Source: Paracoccaceae bacterium (GTDB lineage: Bacteria; Pseudomonadota; Alphaproteobacteria; Rhodobacterales; Rhodobacteraceae). From it: a DNA stretch of 5,065 bases. Below the pieces are notes generated by a model, which was not told the origin of the DNA, ran no database searches, and saw only the letters and a list, made by a program, of their open reading frames with translations. Below are positions 1 through 5,065 of this stretch, in pieces (the stretch's first letter is position 1; the number at the start of each line of letters is the position of its first letter). The stretch is from the NCBI GenBank assembly GCA_003551745.1, contig PUNI01000258.1:1-5065 (forward strand), in the 5' to 3' direction. A program made the position numbers and the translations under genes.

Positions 1-66
1 ACCGGCCAGCAGCAGCGCCGCGCCGGCGAGCGCCACACCCAGGAGCACGAGGAGAAGGGAGGTCAT
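1..66 (-). CDS. N-terminus of a hydrophobic (membrane or exported) protein, partial
   Basis: Only the first 22 codons are present. The gene starts at ATG (complement of 64-66) and runs off the left edge. The visible peptide, MTSLLLVLLGVALAGAALLL followed by AG, is almost entirely hydrophobic and has no charged residue, so it is either a signal peptide or a first transmembrane helix. The start lies 3 nt after the stop of the upstream transporter gene. A purine-rich GGAAGAG in that gene's last codons can serve as ribosome binding site, so this is the fourth member of the leftward operon. In related alphaproteobacteria small membrane or lipoprotein-like proteins of unknown function occur at this place (recollection), but the family cannot be identified from 22 residues. 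Confidence 0.65.
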   Translation of the reverse strand, partial: MTSLLLVLLGVALAGAALLLAG

Positions 67-69
67 CGA

Positions 70-1326
70 TCAGGTCTCTTCCACTTTGGTCGCCGCCAGA
101 AGGCCAAGGGCGGCGAGTTTCAGCCCGCAGGGCAGCAGGGCGTAGAGAAAGGTCAGCATCGCCAGCGCCTCGGCGGTGTTCTCCGGCTCCCCCGAGACGA
201 AGCCCGAGGCGCCCAGGAGCGGCAGGACGATGCCGGCGGATATGGCGAGCGTGGCCTTGGTTGTGAAGGCCCAGAGCCCGAAACCGCGGCTGGCGTCGGG
301 CGAGACGCGCTCCATGCGCCGCGAGAAGATGGCGCTGAGGAGCGTAAGGTCGGCGCCGAGCGCGGCGCCCGAGGCGAGGCACACGAGCGCAAAGGGCAGG
401 ATGTCGCCGGGCCCGAGCAGGGCGGCGAAGGCGAAGGAGACGATGGAGAGCGACATGCCGACCAGCAGCACCGGCTTGGCGCCATGGCGCTGTGCGGCCC
501 GGCCCCAGAGCGGTGCCGCGGCGGCCGCGGCCACGAAGAACAGCAGCAGCAGCGGGCCTTCCCAGCCCGGCGCGGCAAGACGGCTTTCCACGAAGAAGAG
601 AAACAGCGAGGAGGTGACCGCCACCGGCGCCGCGTTGAGAAAGGCGATCACCAGAAGCCGCCGCGCGGTGGCGTCGGCGAGGATCAGCCGGAAACCGGTC
701 TCTGACGCCACCGGCGCGGCGAACCACTCGCCCCGCATCCCCAGCACCGCCACGCCGCACAGCGCGCTGAAGAGCACGGCAAAGAGGGCGAACGGGGCGT
801 CGAAGCCGAGCGCGAAGACGGTGGGCGCCACCGACGCCAGGCACACCCCGATCAGCGCGCCGGTCTCGCGCCAGGTGGCGACCCGCACATGCCCGCGCTC
901 GCCAAGCGCCGCCGCCTTGGCCACCCCCTGCGAGTAGAAGGCGATGGTCAGGAAGCTGAAGGCCGAGAAGAGCGCCGTGAGCGTGATGGCGAACCAGGCC
1001 AGCGGCGCGATGGGGGGCGCCACGGCAAAGAGCCCCAGCATGGCCACGGCCATCACCGCGGCGGCGACCGTGATCGCAAGGCCACGGGCCTTCCGCGTAG
1101 CCTCGGCAAGCCAGCCGAGCGCGGGATCCTGCACGAAGTCGATGCCGCGCAGCACCAGAAGCACCATGCCGAGGGCGGCAAGCGACACGCCGTAGTTGTC
1201 GACAAAGAACTTCGGGGCATGGATGTAGATCGGCAGTCCCGCCATCGCGAGCAGGCCCGCGAACAGCGCATATCCGGGAAGGCCGGCCGCCCGCGAGCGG
1301 CTTTCTGCAGCGGTTGCGACCGTCAC
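70..1326 (-). CDS. MFS transporter of the GPH (MelB-like) type
   Basis: This is a 418-residue inner-membrane protein, a normal length for the glycoside-pentoside-hexuronide:cation symporter branch of the major facilitator superfamily. Hydrophobic segments, about 10 to 12 of them, run from about residue 19 to the C-terminus with short charged loops. Residues 60-72 (RGIDFVQDPALGW) match the GPH signature in the first cytoplasmic half: R60, D63 and the D67-P68 pair correspond to the Arg/Asp positions that bind the coupling cation in MelB. The chosen start is GTG (complement of 1324-1326), which overlaps the DUF1365 stop as GTGA and is preceded by an AGAGG Shine-Dalgarno-like sequence 7 nt away. 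The open frame continues upstream to 1959, but that part is an arginine/proline-rich shadow of the DUF1365 gene. The substrate is unknown. Its place in an operon with lipid-type oxidoreductase genes makes a sugar substrate doubtful, and a lipid or lipid precursor is possible (inference). Confidence 0.85.
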   Translation of the reverse strand: MTVATAAESRSRAAGLPGYALFAGLLAMAGLPIYIHAPKFFVDNYGVSLAALGMVLLVLRGIDFVQDPALGWLAEATRKARGLAITVAAAVMAVAMLGLFAVAPPIAPLAWFAITLTALFSAFSFLTIAFYSQGVAKAAALGERGHVRVATWRETGALIGVCLASVAPTVFALGFDAPFALFAVLFSALCGVAVLGMRGEWFAAPVASETGFRLILADATARRLLVIAFLNAAPVAVTSSLFLFFVESRLAAPGWEGPLLLLFFVAAAAAAPLWGRAAQRHGAKPVLLVGMSLSIVSFAFAALLGPGDILPFALVCLASGAALGADLTLLSAIFSRRMERVSPDASRGFGLWAFTTKATLAISAGIVLPLLGASGFVSGEPENTAEALAMLTFLYALLPCGLKLAALGLLAATKVEET

Positions 1327-2171
1327 CGCGTCACCTCTTCGGCCGGCGGTTCGGGGCGGCGGTGGAACGGCGCGCCCTTGCGCCAGAGCTTGAGGGCCTG
1401 CCAGTGGATGAGGCCAAGCACCCGCAGCGAGCCCAGCGGCCGTCGCAGCAGCGCCGCCAGCAGCCGCGCTGTGGTCAGCCGGCGCCGGCGCCCGGTGAGC
1501 GTGGCGAAGAGTCGCCCGCGTCCGCCGCGATAATCGATCCAGATCCCGATGCGGTCGGCGCGCACATCGAAGCGGAAGGTATAGCCGCCATCGATCTGCT
1601 GGAACGGCGAGACGTGAAACACCTTCTCGGCGGCCAGGATGTCGTGGCGGGTGATCGGGCGCTGGTCGGGATGGGCGCAGAGATAGCTGTGCCGATCCCC
1701 GAAGGTGTTGTTCACTTCGGCGATCACGGCCCGCAGGCCGCCCCCCCGGTCGTGGCAGAGCCAGAAGCTGACCGGGTTGAAGACATGGCCGAGAACCCGC
1801 GGCTGCGCCAACAGCCGGATCGGGCCGTCGACGGAGGTCAGGCCGTGGGCGGCCAGAACCTCGCGCACCCAGACTGCGCCACGCCCCTGCCCGCGGGCAC
1901 CGCCATGGTCGCCATCGTGGAGGGCGACGAGGTTGCGCCGGTTGCGCGAGAAGAGCCATGGGCCGTCCAGCGGCGTCTCCGCATCGATCAGCAGGTAATC
2001 GATGCCATAGGTGAAGGCGTTGGCGACGTCTCCCTCGCGACCGTGGAACGTGCGTCCCGACAGGATGTCGAGAACGGGCCGATCGGCCGCCTCCGGCGCC
2101 GGCCCGGTGAGGGCCTCATGGCCCCGGGCCGCCGCGAGCGGGGCCACGGGAGACAGGGTGGCGATGGTCAC
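1323..2171 (-). CDS. DUF1365 family protein
   Basis: A 282-residue soluble-looking protein of the DUF1365 family (COG3496), whose biochemical activity is not established. Recognisable family blocks, in order: GRTFHGREGDVANAF (39-53), the basic/hydrophobic LAQPRVLGHVFNPVSFWLCH (121-140), AEVNNTFGDRHSYL (151-164), KVFHVSPFQQIDGGYTFRF (183-201) and a C-terminal IHWQALKLWRKGAPFHRRP (255-273). The start is taken as GTG (complement of 2169-2171), which overlaps the TGA of the upstream FAD gene as GTGA. A GTG at residue 9 is an alternative. About 35 residues precede the first conserved block. The family is commonly encoded next to a FAD-dependent oxidoreductase and often a cyclopropane-synthase-like methyltransferase, so a role in modifying phospholipid acyl chains is likely. 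In R. sphaeroides a homologous pair belongs to the sigma-E regulon and is tied to furan fatty acid synthesis and ChrR turnover (recollection; gene names not assigned here). Confidence 0.88.
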   Translation of the reverse strand: MTIATLSPVAPLAAARGHEALTGPAPEAADRPVLDILSGRTFHGREGDVANAFTYGIDYLLIDAETPLDGPWLFSRNRRNLVALHDGDHGGARGQGRGAVWVREVLAAHGLTSVDGPIRLLAQPRVLGHVFNPVSFWLCHDRGGGLRAVIAEVNNTFGDRHSYLCAHPDQRPITRHDILAAEKVFHVSPFQQIDGGYTFRFDVRADRIGIWIDYRGGRGRLFATLTGRRRRLTTARLLAALLRRPLGSLRVLGLIHWQALKLWRKGAPFHRRPEPPAEEVTR

Positions 2172-3463
2172 GCGGCCACCCGTTCGGCATCGCGGCGCGC
2201 GATGGCCTCGGCGACATCGATGGCGGAGGCAAAGCCGTCCTCGTGGAACCCGTTGCGCATCCAGGCGCCGCAGAACCACGTGTTGCGCGTGCCGTTGAGC
2301 TGCCGGATCATGGCCTGTCCGTCGAGCGCGGCGAGGTCATAGACGGGATGATGGAACACGGCCTCGTCGTAGATCAACTCCTCGCGGATCGGCCGTCGGC
2401 TGTTGAGCGTGACGAACATCGGATCGTCCTCGGGGATCGGTTGCAGTGAGTTCATCCAGTAGCTCAGCGAAATCGGCCCGCCCTTCTGGCCTTCGGCTTC
2501 GGTATAGACCCAGCTCGCCCAGCACTTGCGGCGCCGTGGCATCAGGCTTTCGTCGGCATGCAGCACGGCGCGGTTGGCCTGATAGCGGATCTTCGAGAGC
2601 GCTGCGCGCTCTTCCTCGCTGGCGTCGGCCAACATGCCGAGGCTCTGGTCGGAATGGGCGGCAAAAACCACCTCGTCGAACAACTCCCAGTCATCCCGCA
2701 CCGTCTTCACCTCGACGCCGCGCTCGACCCGGCGCACGGCTGCGACCGGGCTGCCGGGGCGCAACTCGGCCCCCTGGGCACGCAGCGCTGCTTCCAGCCG
2801 GCGCACGTATTCGACCGACCCGCCCCGGACGGTGTGCCACTGATGCTGCCCCGAATACTGCAGCAACGCGTGATTCTCGAAGAATCGGATCATCGCGGCG
2901 GCCGGAAACGCCCCTACCTGCTCCGCCGGGGTCGACCAGATCGCCCCGGAGAACGGCAACAGGAACCGGTCGCGGAACCATGGCCCGAGTCCGAGACTCC
3001 GGATCATGTCGTCCACCGTGATGTCGGGCTGGTCCTTGAGCCTTCCGGCGCGAGCGAAGAAACGCAGGATGTCGCGCAGCATGCGCAGGTAGGGCGGGTT
3101 CAGCACGTTCCGCCGCTGCGCGAACAGCGCGTCGAAGCCGTGCAGCGCGTATTCGAAGCGTCCACCGTCAAACGAGGCGCCGAAGCTCATCCGGCTTTCT
3201 GTCGTCGGCACGTCCAGCTCGGCGAAGAGCCGGGTCAGGTTGGGATAGTTCACGTGATTGAAGACGATGAAGCCGGTATCCACCGGCTGATCGCCACGCT
3301 TGCCGGCGATCACGGTGCGTGCATGCCCGCCAAGGCGCCCTTCCGCTTCGAACAGCACCACCCGGTGGGCCTTTCCAAGCATGTGTGCGGCGGCGAGGCC
3401 GGAGACGCCGGCGCCGATCACGGCAATCCGCCGCGGTGCCGCGGCAGGGGTTTCGAAAGGCAT
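2168..3463 (-). CDS. FAD-dependent amine-oxidase-like oxidoreductase (COG2907 type)
   Basis: A 431-residue flavoprotein, full length for the predicted NAD/FAD-binding protein family COG2907. The N-terminal Rossmann dinucleotide site is IAVIGAGVSGLAAA (13-26), with the acidic end of the second strand at E39 (VVLFEAEGRLGGHART, 35-50). The motif VDTGFIVFNHVNYPNL (61-76) is typical of the family. A C-terminal FAD-contacting stretch, TWFCGAWMRNGFHEDGFASA (395-414), closes the fold. No signal peptide is visible. The ATG (complement of 3461-3463) has a GGGAG ribosome binding site 7 nt upstream. It is the first gene of the leftward operon, and its stop overlaps the DUF1365 start. Homologues act on unsaturated or methylated phospholipid acyl chains; in R. 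sphaeroides the corresponding gene is sigma-E-controlled and belongs to the furan-fatty-acid system (recollection). A desaturase/oxidase activity on membrane acyl chains is therefore the favoured inference, and amine oxidase activity is unlikely despite the usual database name. Confidence 0.9.
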   Translation of the reverse strand: MPFETPAAAPRRIAVIGAGVSGLAAAHMLGKAHRVVLFEAEGRLGGHARTVIAGKRGDQPVDTGFIVFNHVNYPNLTRLFAELDVPTTESRMSFGASFDGGRFEYALHGFDALFAQRRNVLNPPYLRMLRDILRFFARAGRLKDQPDITVDDMIRSLGLGPWFRDRFLLPFSGAIWSTPAEQVGAFPAAAMIRFFENHALLQYSGQHQWHTVRGGSVEYVRRLEAALRAQGAELRPGSPVAAVRRVERGVEVKTVRDDWELFDEVVFAAHSDQSLGMLADASEEERAALSKIRYQANRAVLHADESLMPRRRKCWASWVYTEAEGQKGGPISLSYWMNSLQPIPEDDPMFVTLNSRRPIREELIYDEAVFHHPVYDLAALDGQAMIRQLNGTRNTWFCGAWMRNGFHEDGFASAIDVAEAIARRDAERVAA

Positions 3464-3470
3464 GCAGGAT

Positions 3471-3475
3471 CTCCC
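3471..3475 (-). promoter_or_regulatory. ribosome binding site of the FAD oxidoreductase gene
   Basis: GGGAG on the minus strand lies 7 nt before the ATG at 3463. It supports that start and is the clearest Shine-Dalgarno sequence in the divergent region. Confidence 0.6.
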
Positions 3476-3500
3476 GGGGGTCAGTCGTGGCTCAGGTAAC

Positions 3501-3529
3501 TCTTACGCGTCGGCGGGCAAACCGGATTT
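3501..3529 (-). promoter_or_regulatory. candidate sigma-E (ECF) promoter for the FAD/DUF1365/MFS operon
   Basis: On the minus strand AAATCC (3529-3524) is followed by exactly 18 bp and then TAAGA (3505-3501). As I recall it, the R. sphaeroides sigma-E consensus is about TGATCC, 18 bp, TAAGA, so the -10 is a full match and the -35 matches at 4 of 6 positions. Transcription would start near 3494, giving a leader of about 30 nt before the ATG at 3463. The assignment rests on spacing, motif and regulon knowledge only. Confidence 0.45.
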
Positions 3530-3551
3530 CGCAAAAACCGGCGCGCCGGGC

Positions 3552-3581
3552 TGATCCGACGCTGAGGGTGGCGCGTATATG
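3552..3581 (+). promoter_or_regulatory. candidate sigma-E autoregulatory promoter of rpoE-chrR
   Basis: TGATCC (3552-3557) is a perfect sigma-E -35 element. It is followed by an 18-bp spacer and TATATG (3576-3581) as the -10. The predicted start near 3588 gives a leader of about 88 nt before the rpoE ATG at 3676. Autoregulation of rpoE-chrR from such a promoter is established in R. sphaeroides. The -35 elements of this promoter and of the divergent one are only 22 bp apart, so the two promoters could be bound or influenced jointly. Confidence 0.6.
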
Positions 3582-3617
3582 CCGTATGTTGACCGGCATC
3601 GGAAGCACCGACAGGTC

Positions 3618-3646
3618 TGATGTGCCGCCGCAGGCCCCTGTATATG
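3618..3646 (+). promoter_or_regulatory. second promoter-like module in the rpoE leader
   Basis: TGATGT (3618-3623), a 17-bp spacer and TATATG (3641-3646) repeat the arrangement of the upstream candidate promoter, shifted by 65-66 bp. The shared words are CTGAT and GTATATG. If active it would start transcription near 3653, only about 23 nt before the rpoE ATG. The -35 matches the sigma-E consensus at only 4 of 6 positions, and the spacer is 1 bp shorter, so it may equally be a degenerate duplicate without function. Confidence 0.25.
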
Positions 3647-3675
3647 GTGCCTTGCAGTCGGGGGTGCGCGCGGAC

Positions 3676-4236
3676 ATGTGGGCGGACAAGGCCGGTGGTG
3701 TCGTGGTGGATCTGGATTGGGTCGAACAGCTGCGTCGTGTGCGCGACGCGCAGGACGAGGAAGCCTTCGAGGCGCTGTTCGCGCATTTCGCACCGCGCGT
3801 GAAGGGGTTTCTGATGCGCTCCGGCGCATCGGACGTGATGGCCGAGGAGTGTGCACAGGAAGTGATGGCGACCGTCTGGCACAAGGCGCACCTGTTCGAT
3901 CCGGCGCGCGCCAGTGTGGCAACATGGGTGTTCACGATCGCGCGGAACCGCAAGATCGATGCGCTGCGCCGGCAGCGGCGCCCCGAGCCCGAGGATCTGG
4001 GCTGGGGCCCGGAGCCCGAGCCGGACCAGGCGGATGCCCTCGAGCTGCAACAGGAAAGTGAACGTCTGGTGGAGGCGCTTCGTCAGCTTCCGCCGAAACA
4101 GAGGGACCTGATCGAGCGCGCTTTTTTCGGTGACCTGACGCACACCGAGATCGCTGCGGCGACAGGATTGCCGCTTGGCACGATCAAGTCCCGAATTCGT
4201 CTGGCGCTGGAGCGCCTGCGCAAGGAAATGAGCTGA
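3676..4236 (+). CDS. rpoE: ECF sigma factor RpoE (sigma-E, ChrR-controlled)
   Basis: A 186-residue ECF (group 4) sigma factor that directs RNA polymerase to singlet-oxygen-response promoters. Sigma region 2 spans about residues 30-103, including AEECAQEVMATVWHKAHLFD (56-75) and the -10-binding TWVFTIARNRKIDALRRQRR (83-102). An acidic, proline-rich linker (about 103-120) leads to region 4 (about 127-184), with the helix-turn-helix HTEIAAATGLPLGTIKSRIR (156-175) for -35 recognition. No sigma 1.1 or region 3 is present, as expected for the class. The sequence closely resembles R. sphaeroides RpoE as remembered. The start chosen is ATG 3676. In-frame alternatives are GTG 3664 and ATG 3586, but the latter coincides with the predicted transcription start and would be leaderless. 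A G-rich tract at 3660-3664 is a weak ribosome binding site. The open frame further upstream is a shadow of the FAD gene. chrR follows after 4 nt, the classic sigma/anti-sigma operon. Confidence 0.95.
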   Translation: MWADKAGGVVVDLDWVEQLRRVRDAQDEEAFEALFAHFAPRVKGFLMRSGASDVMAEECAQEVMATVWHKAHLFDPARASVATWVFTIARNRKIDALRRQRRPEPEDLGWGPEPEPDQADALELQQESERLVEALRQLPPKQRDLIERAFFGDLTHTEIAAATGLPLGTIKSRIRLALERLRKEMS

Positions 4237-4240
4237 GAAG

Positions 4241-4897
4241 ATGACCCGTGAGATCAAGCATCACCTGACAGACGAGTTGCTGCTGGCCTATGCCACCGGC
4301 GACCTGCCCGAGGCCTTCAATCTGGTCGTCGCGACCCATGTGTCGCTGTGCGACGAGTGCCGGGCGCGGCTCGAGGCGTTCGAGGCTGTTGGTGGCGCTG
4401 TGCTCGACGAGATCGGTGAGGCGACGCTTTCGGGCGGCAGCTTCGCGGCGACCATGGGTTCGATCCGCGCTGCCGGCAAGACCCCGATCGTGCCGGCGAC
4501 GCCGCCGCGCCGGACCGGGCTGTTTCCGGCACCGCTGCGTGACTATGTGGGTGGCGATCTCGATGCCGTGCGCTGGCGCGGTCTCGGCGGCGGGGTGCGC
4601 CAGGCGATCCTGCCGACGTCGCGGGAGGCAAAGGTGCGGCTGCTCTACATTCCGGCCGGCGCGGCGCTGCCCGATCATGGCCATTCCGGGCTGGAAATGA
4701 CACAGGTGCTGCAAGGCGCCTTCGGTGACGACGGCATCCGCTTCGGCCCCGGCGACATCGAGATTGCCACCGAAGACACGCATCACACACCGGTTGCCGA
4801 GGAGGGGGTGGATTGCATCTGCCTTGCCGCGACCGACGCGCCGCTGAAGTTCAAGGCGTTGCTGCCGCGTATGGCCCAGCCCTTCCTGCGGATCTGA
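4241..4897 (+). CDS. chrR: zinc-dependent anti-sigma factor ChrR
   Basis: A 218-residue cytoplasmic anti-sigma factor that binds and silences the adjacent sigma-E. The N-terminal ZAS anti-sigma domain (about 1-80) has the zinc ligands H8, H33, C37 and C40, in the HxxxC-xx-C arrangement (THVSLCDEC, 32-40). These match H6, H31, C35 and C38 of the structurally solved R. sphaeroides protein with a constant offset. The C-terminal cupin domain (about 100-195) keeps the second metal site, H146, H148 and E152 (DHGHSGLE, 145-152) plus H182 (THHT, 180-183), and the CxC pair C192/C194. In R. sphaeroides the first domain suffices for inhibition and the second is required for response to singlet oxygen. 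Both appear intact here, so this protein should be a sensor as well as an inhibitor. The gene begins 4 nt after the rpoE stop, with AAGGAA at 4222-4227 inside rpoE as a distant ribosome binding site. Its stop lies in the first copy of a 14-bp tandem repeat. Confidence 0.96.
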   Translation: MTREIKHHLTDELLLAYATGDLPEAFNLVVATHVSLCDECRARLEAFEAVGGAVLDEIGEATLSGGSFAATMGSIRAAGKTPIVPATPPRRTGLFPAPLRDYVGGDLDAVRWRGLGGGVRQAILPTSREAKVRLLYIPAGAALPDHGHSGLEMTQVLQGAFGDDGIRFGPGDIEIATEDTHHTPVAEEGVDCICLAATDAPLKFKALLPRMAQPFLRI

Positions 4898-4916
4898 GTC
4901 ACCGGATCTGAGTCAG
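4889..4916. repeat. 14-bp tandem duplication at the chrR/mutL junction
   Basis: CGGATCTGAGTCAC (4889-4902) is immediately followed by CGGATCTGAGTCAG (4903-4916), identical except for the last base. The chrR stop TGA (4895-4897) lies in the first copy and the mutL stop (TCA, complement of TGA, 4913-4915) in the second. Each copy contains both stop signals in the correct frame context, so a single-copy ancestor would have had the two convergent stops only 1 nt apart. The duplication therefore leaves both proteins unchanged. Confidence 0.9.
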
Positions 4917-5065
4917 CGCCGACCGAACAGCCGTTCCAGATCGGCGCGCGTCAGTCGTACCCAGGTCGGTCTGCCGTGATTGCACTGGCCCGAGTTTGGG
5001 GTCGCCTCGATGTCGCGCAGAAGGGCGTTCATCTCTTCCGGCTTCAGCCGGCGGCCGGCGCGCAC
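4913..5065 (-). CDS. mutL: DNA mismatch repair protein MutL, C-terminal end (partial)
   Basis: The last 50 codons of mutL; the rest lies beyond the right edge. MutL couples mismatch recognition by MutS to strand incision and excision. The visible residues form the end of the C-terminal dimerisation domain: an amphipathic [14 protein letters not shown] helix, then [10 protein letters not shown] (26-35 of the fragment) and the terminal [11 protein letters not shown], the C-x-HGRP block and the final FxR (FGR) are metal-site motifs of MutL proteins with intrinsic endonuclease activity, the type usual in alphaproteobacteria and absent from E. coli MutL. The main DQHAxxERxxYE catalytic motif is outside the window, so activity is inferred. 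The gene converges on chrR with 15 nt between stops and is probably functionally unrelated to it. Confidence 0.93.
   Translation of the reverse strand: MRAGRRLKPEEMNALLRDIEATPNSGQCNHGRPTWVRLTRADLERLFGRR

Noticed and set aside
1741..1747. Run of seven C as a possible phase-variation tract in the DUF1365 gene
   Set aside because: Seven is within what high-GC coding sequence shows by chance, it encodes glycines in a loop, and the frame is intact.
1327..1959. N-terminal extension of the transporter frame by 211 residues
   Set aside because: The extension is Arg/Pro/Ala-rich with no transporter character and overlaps all of the DUF1365 coding region; the GTG at 1326 with GTGA coupling is a better start.
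1314..2342. Long rightward open frame (342 codons) opposite the DUF1365 gene
   Set aside because: It lies antisense to a gene with clear family motifs, its translation has no recognisable domain, and long antisense frames are expected at this GC content.
2558..3499. Rightward open frame (313 codons) opposite the FAD oxidoreductase
   Set aside because: The opposite strand has an unmistakable Rossmann FAD site and matching C-terminal motif; this frame is its shadow.
3319..3675. Upstream extension of the rpoE frame
   Set aside because: It would run through the FAD gene's 5' end and the promoter region, and the ECF sigma homology begins only after the ATG at 3676.
4184..4786. Leftward frames opposite chrR
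   Set aside because: chrR has every metal ligand of its family in place on the other strand; these frames show no domain.
4916..4947. Inverted repeat GCGCCGA / TCGGCGC as a terminator between mutL and chrR
   Set aside because: The stem is only 7 bp with an 18-nt loop, it lies inside mutL coding sequence, and no T-run follows on either strand.

Overview
The window is high-GC DNA (roughly two thirds G+C by eye) from an alphaproteobacterium, most likely of the Rhodobacter/Roseobacter group. The best evidence is a rpoE-chrR pair with every known ChrR metal-ligand position conserved, flanked by a convergent mutL. No mobile element, CRISPR array, tRNA or rRNA is visible, and almost the whole window is coding.

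Layout. Positions 1-3463 hold a leftward operon, read from right to left: a FAD-dependent amine-oxidase-like oxidoreductase (3463-2168), a DUF1365 protein (2171-1323), a GPH/MelB-like MFS transporter (1326-70), and the first 22 codons of a hydrophobic or exported protein (66-1, running off the window). The first two junctions are 4-nt GTGA stop/start overlaps and the third is a 3-nt gap, so translation is probably coupled throughout. Positions 3464-3675 are a divergent control region. Positions 3676-4897 hold the rightward rpoE-chrR operon, encoding an ECF sigma factor and its zinc-containing anti-sigma factor. The last 153 bases are the 3' end of a leftward mutL, whose stop lies 15 nt beyond the chrR stop. 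That gap contains a 14-bp tandem duplication.

How the genes work together. In Rhodobacter sphaeroides, ChrR holds sigma-E inactive until singlet oxygen (or related oxidants) triggers its loss; sigma-E then transcribes its own operon and a small regulon. That regulon is known to include FAD-oxidoreductase and DUF1365 genes of the type seen here, linked to membrane fatty-acid modification and to ChrR turnover. The intergenic region here carries a good sigma-E-like promoter facing rpoE (TGATCC, 18 bp, TATATG) and a plausible one facing the FAD/DUF1365/MFS operon (AAATCC, 18 bp, TAAGA). The simplest reading is one divergent singlet-oxygen/lipid-stress locus in which regulator and target operon share a control region.

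This is a recognisable system rather than a new one. The less explained parts are the transporter and hydrophobic protein in the operon, a second promoter-like module in the rpoE leader, and the tandem duplication at the chrR/mutL junction.
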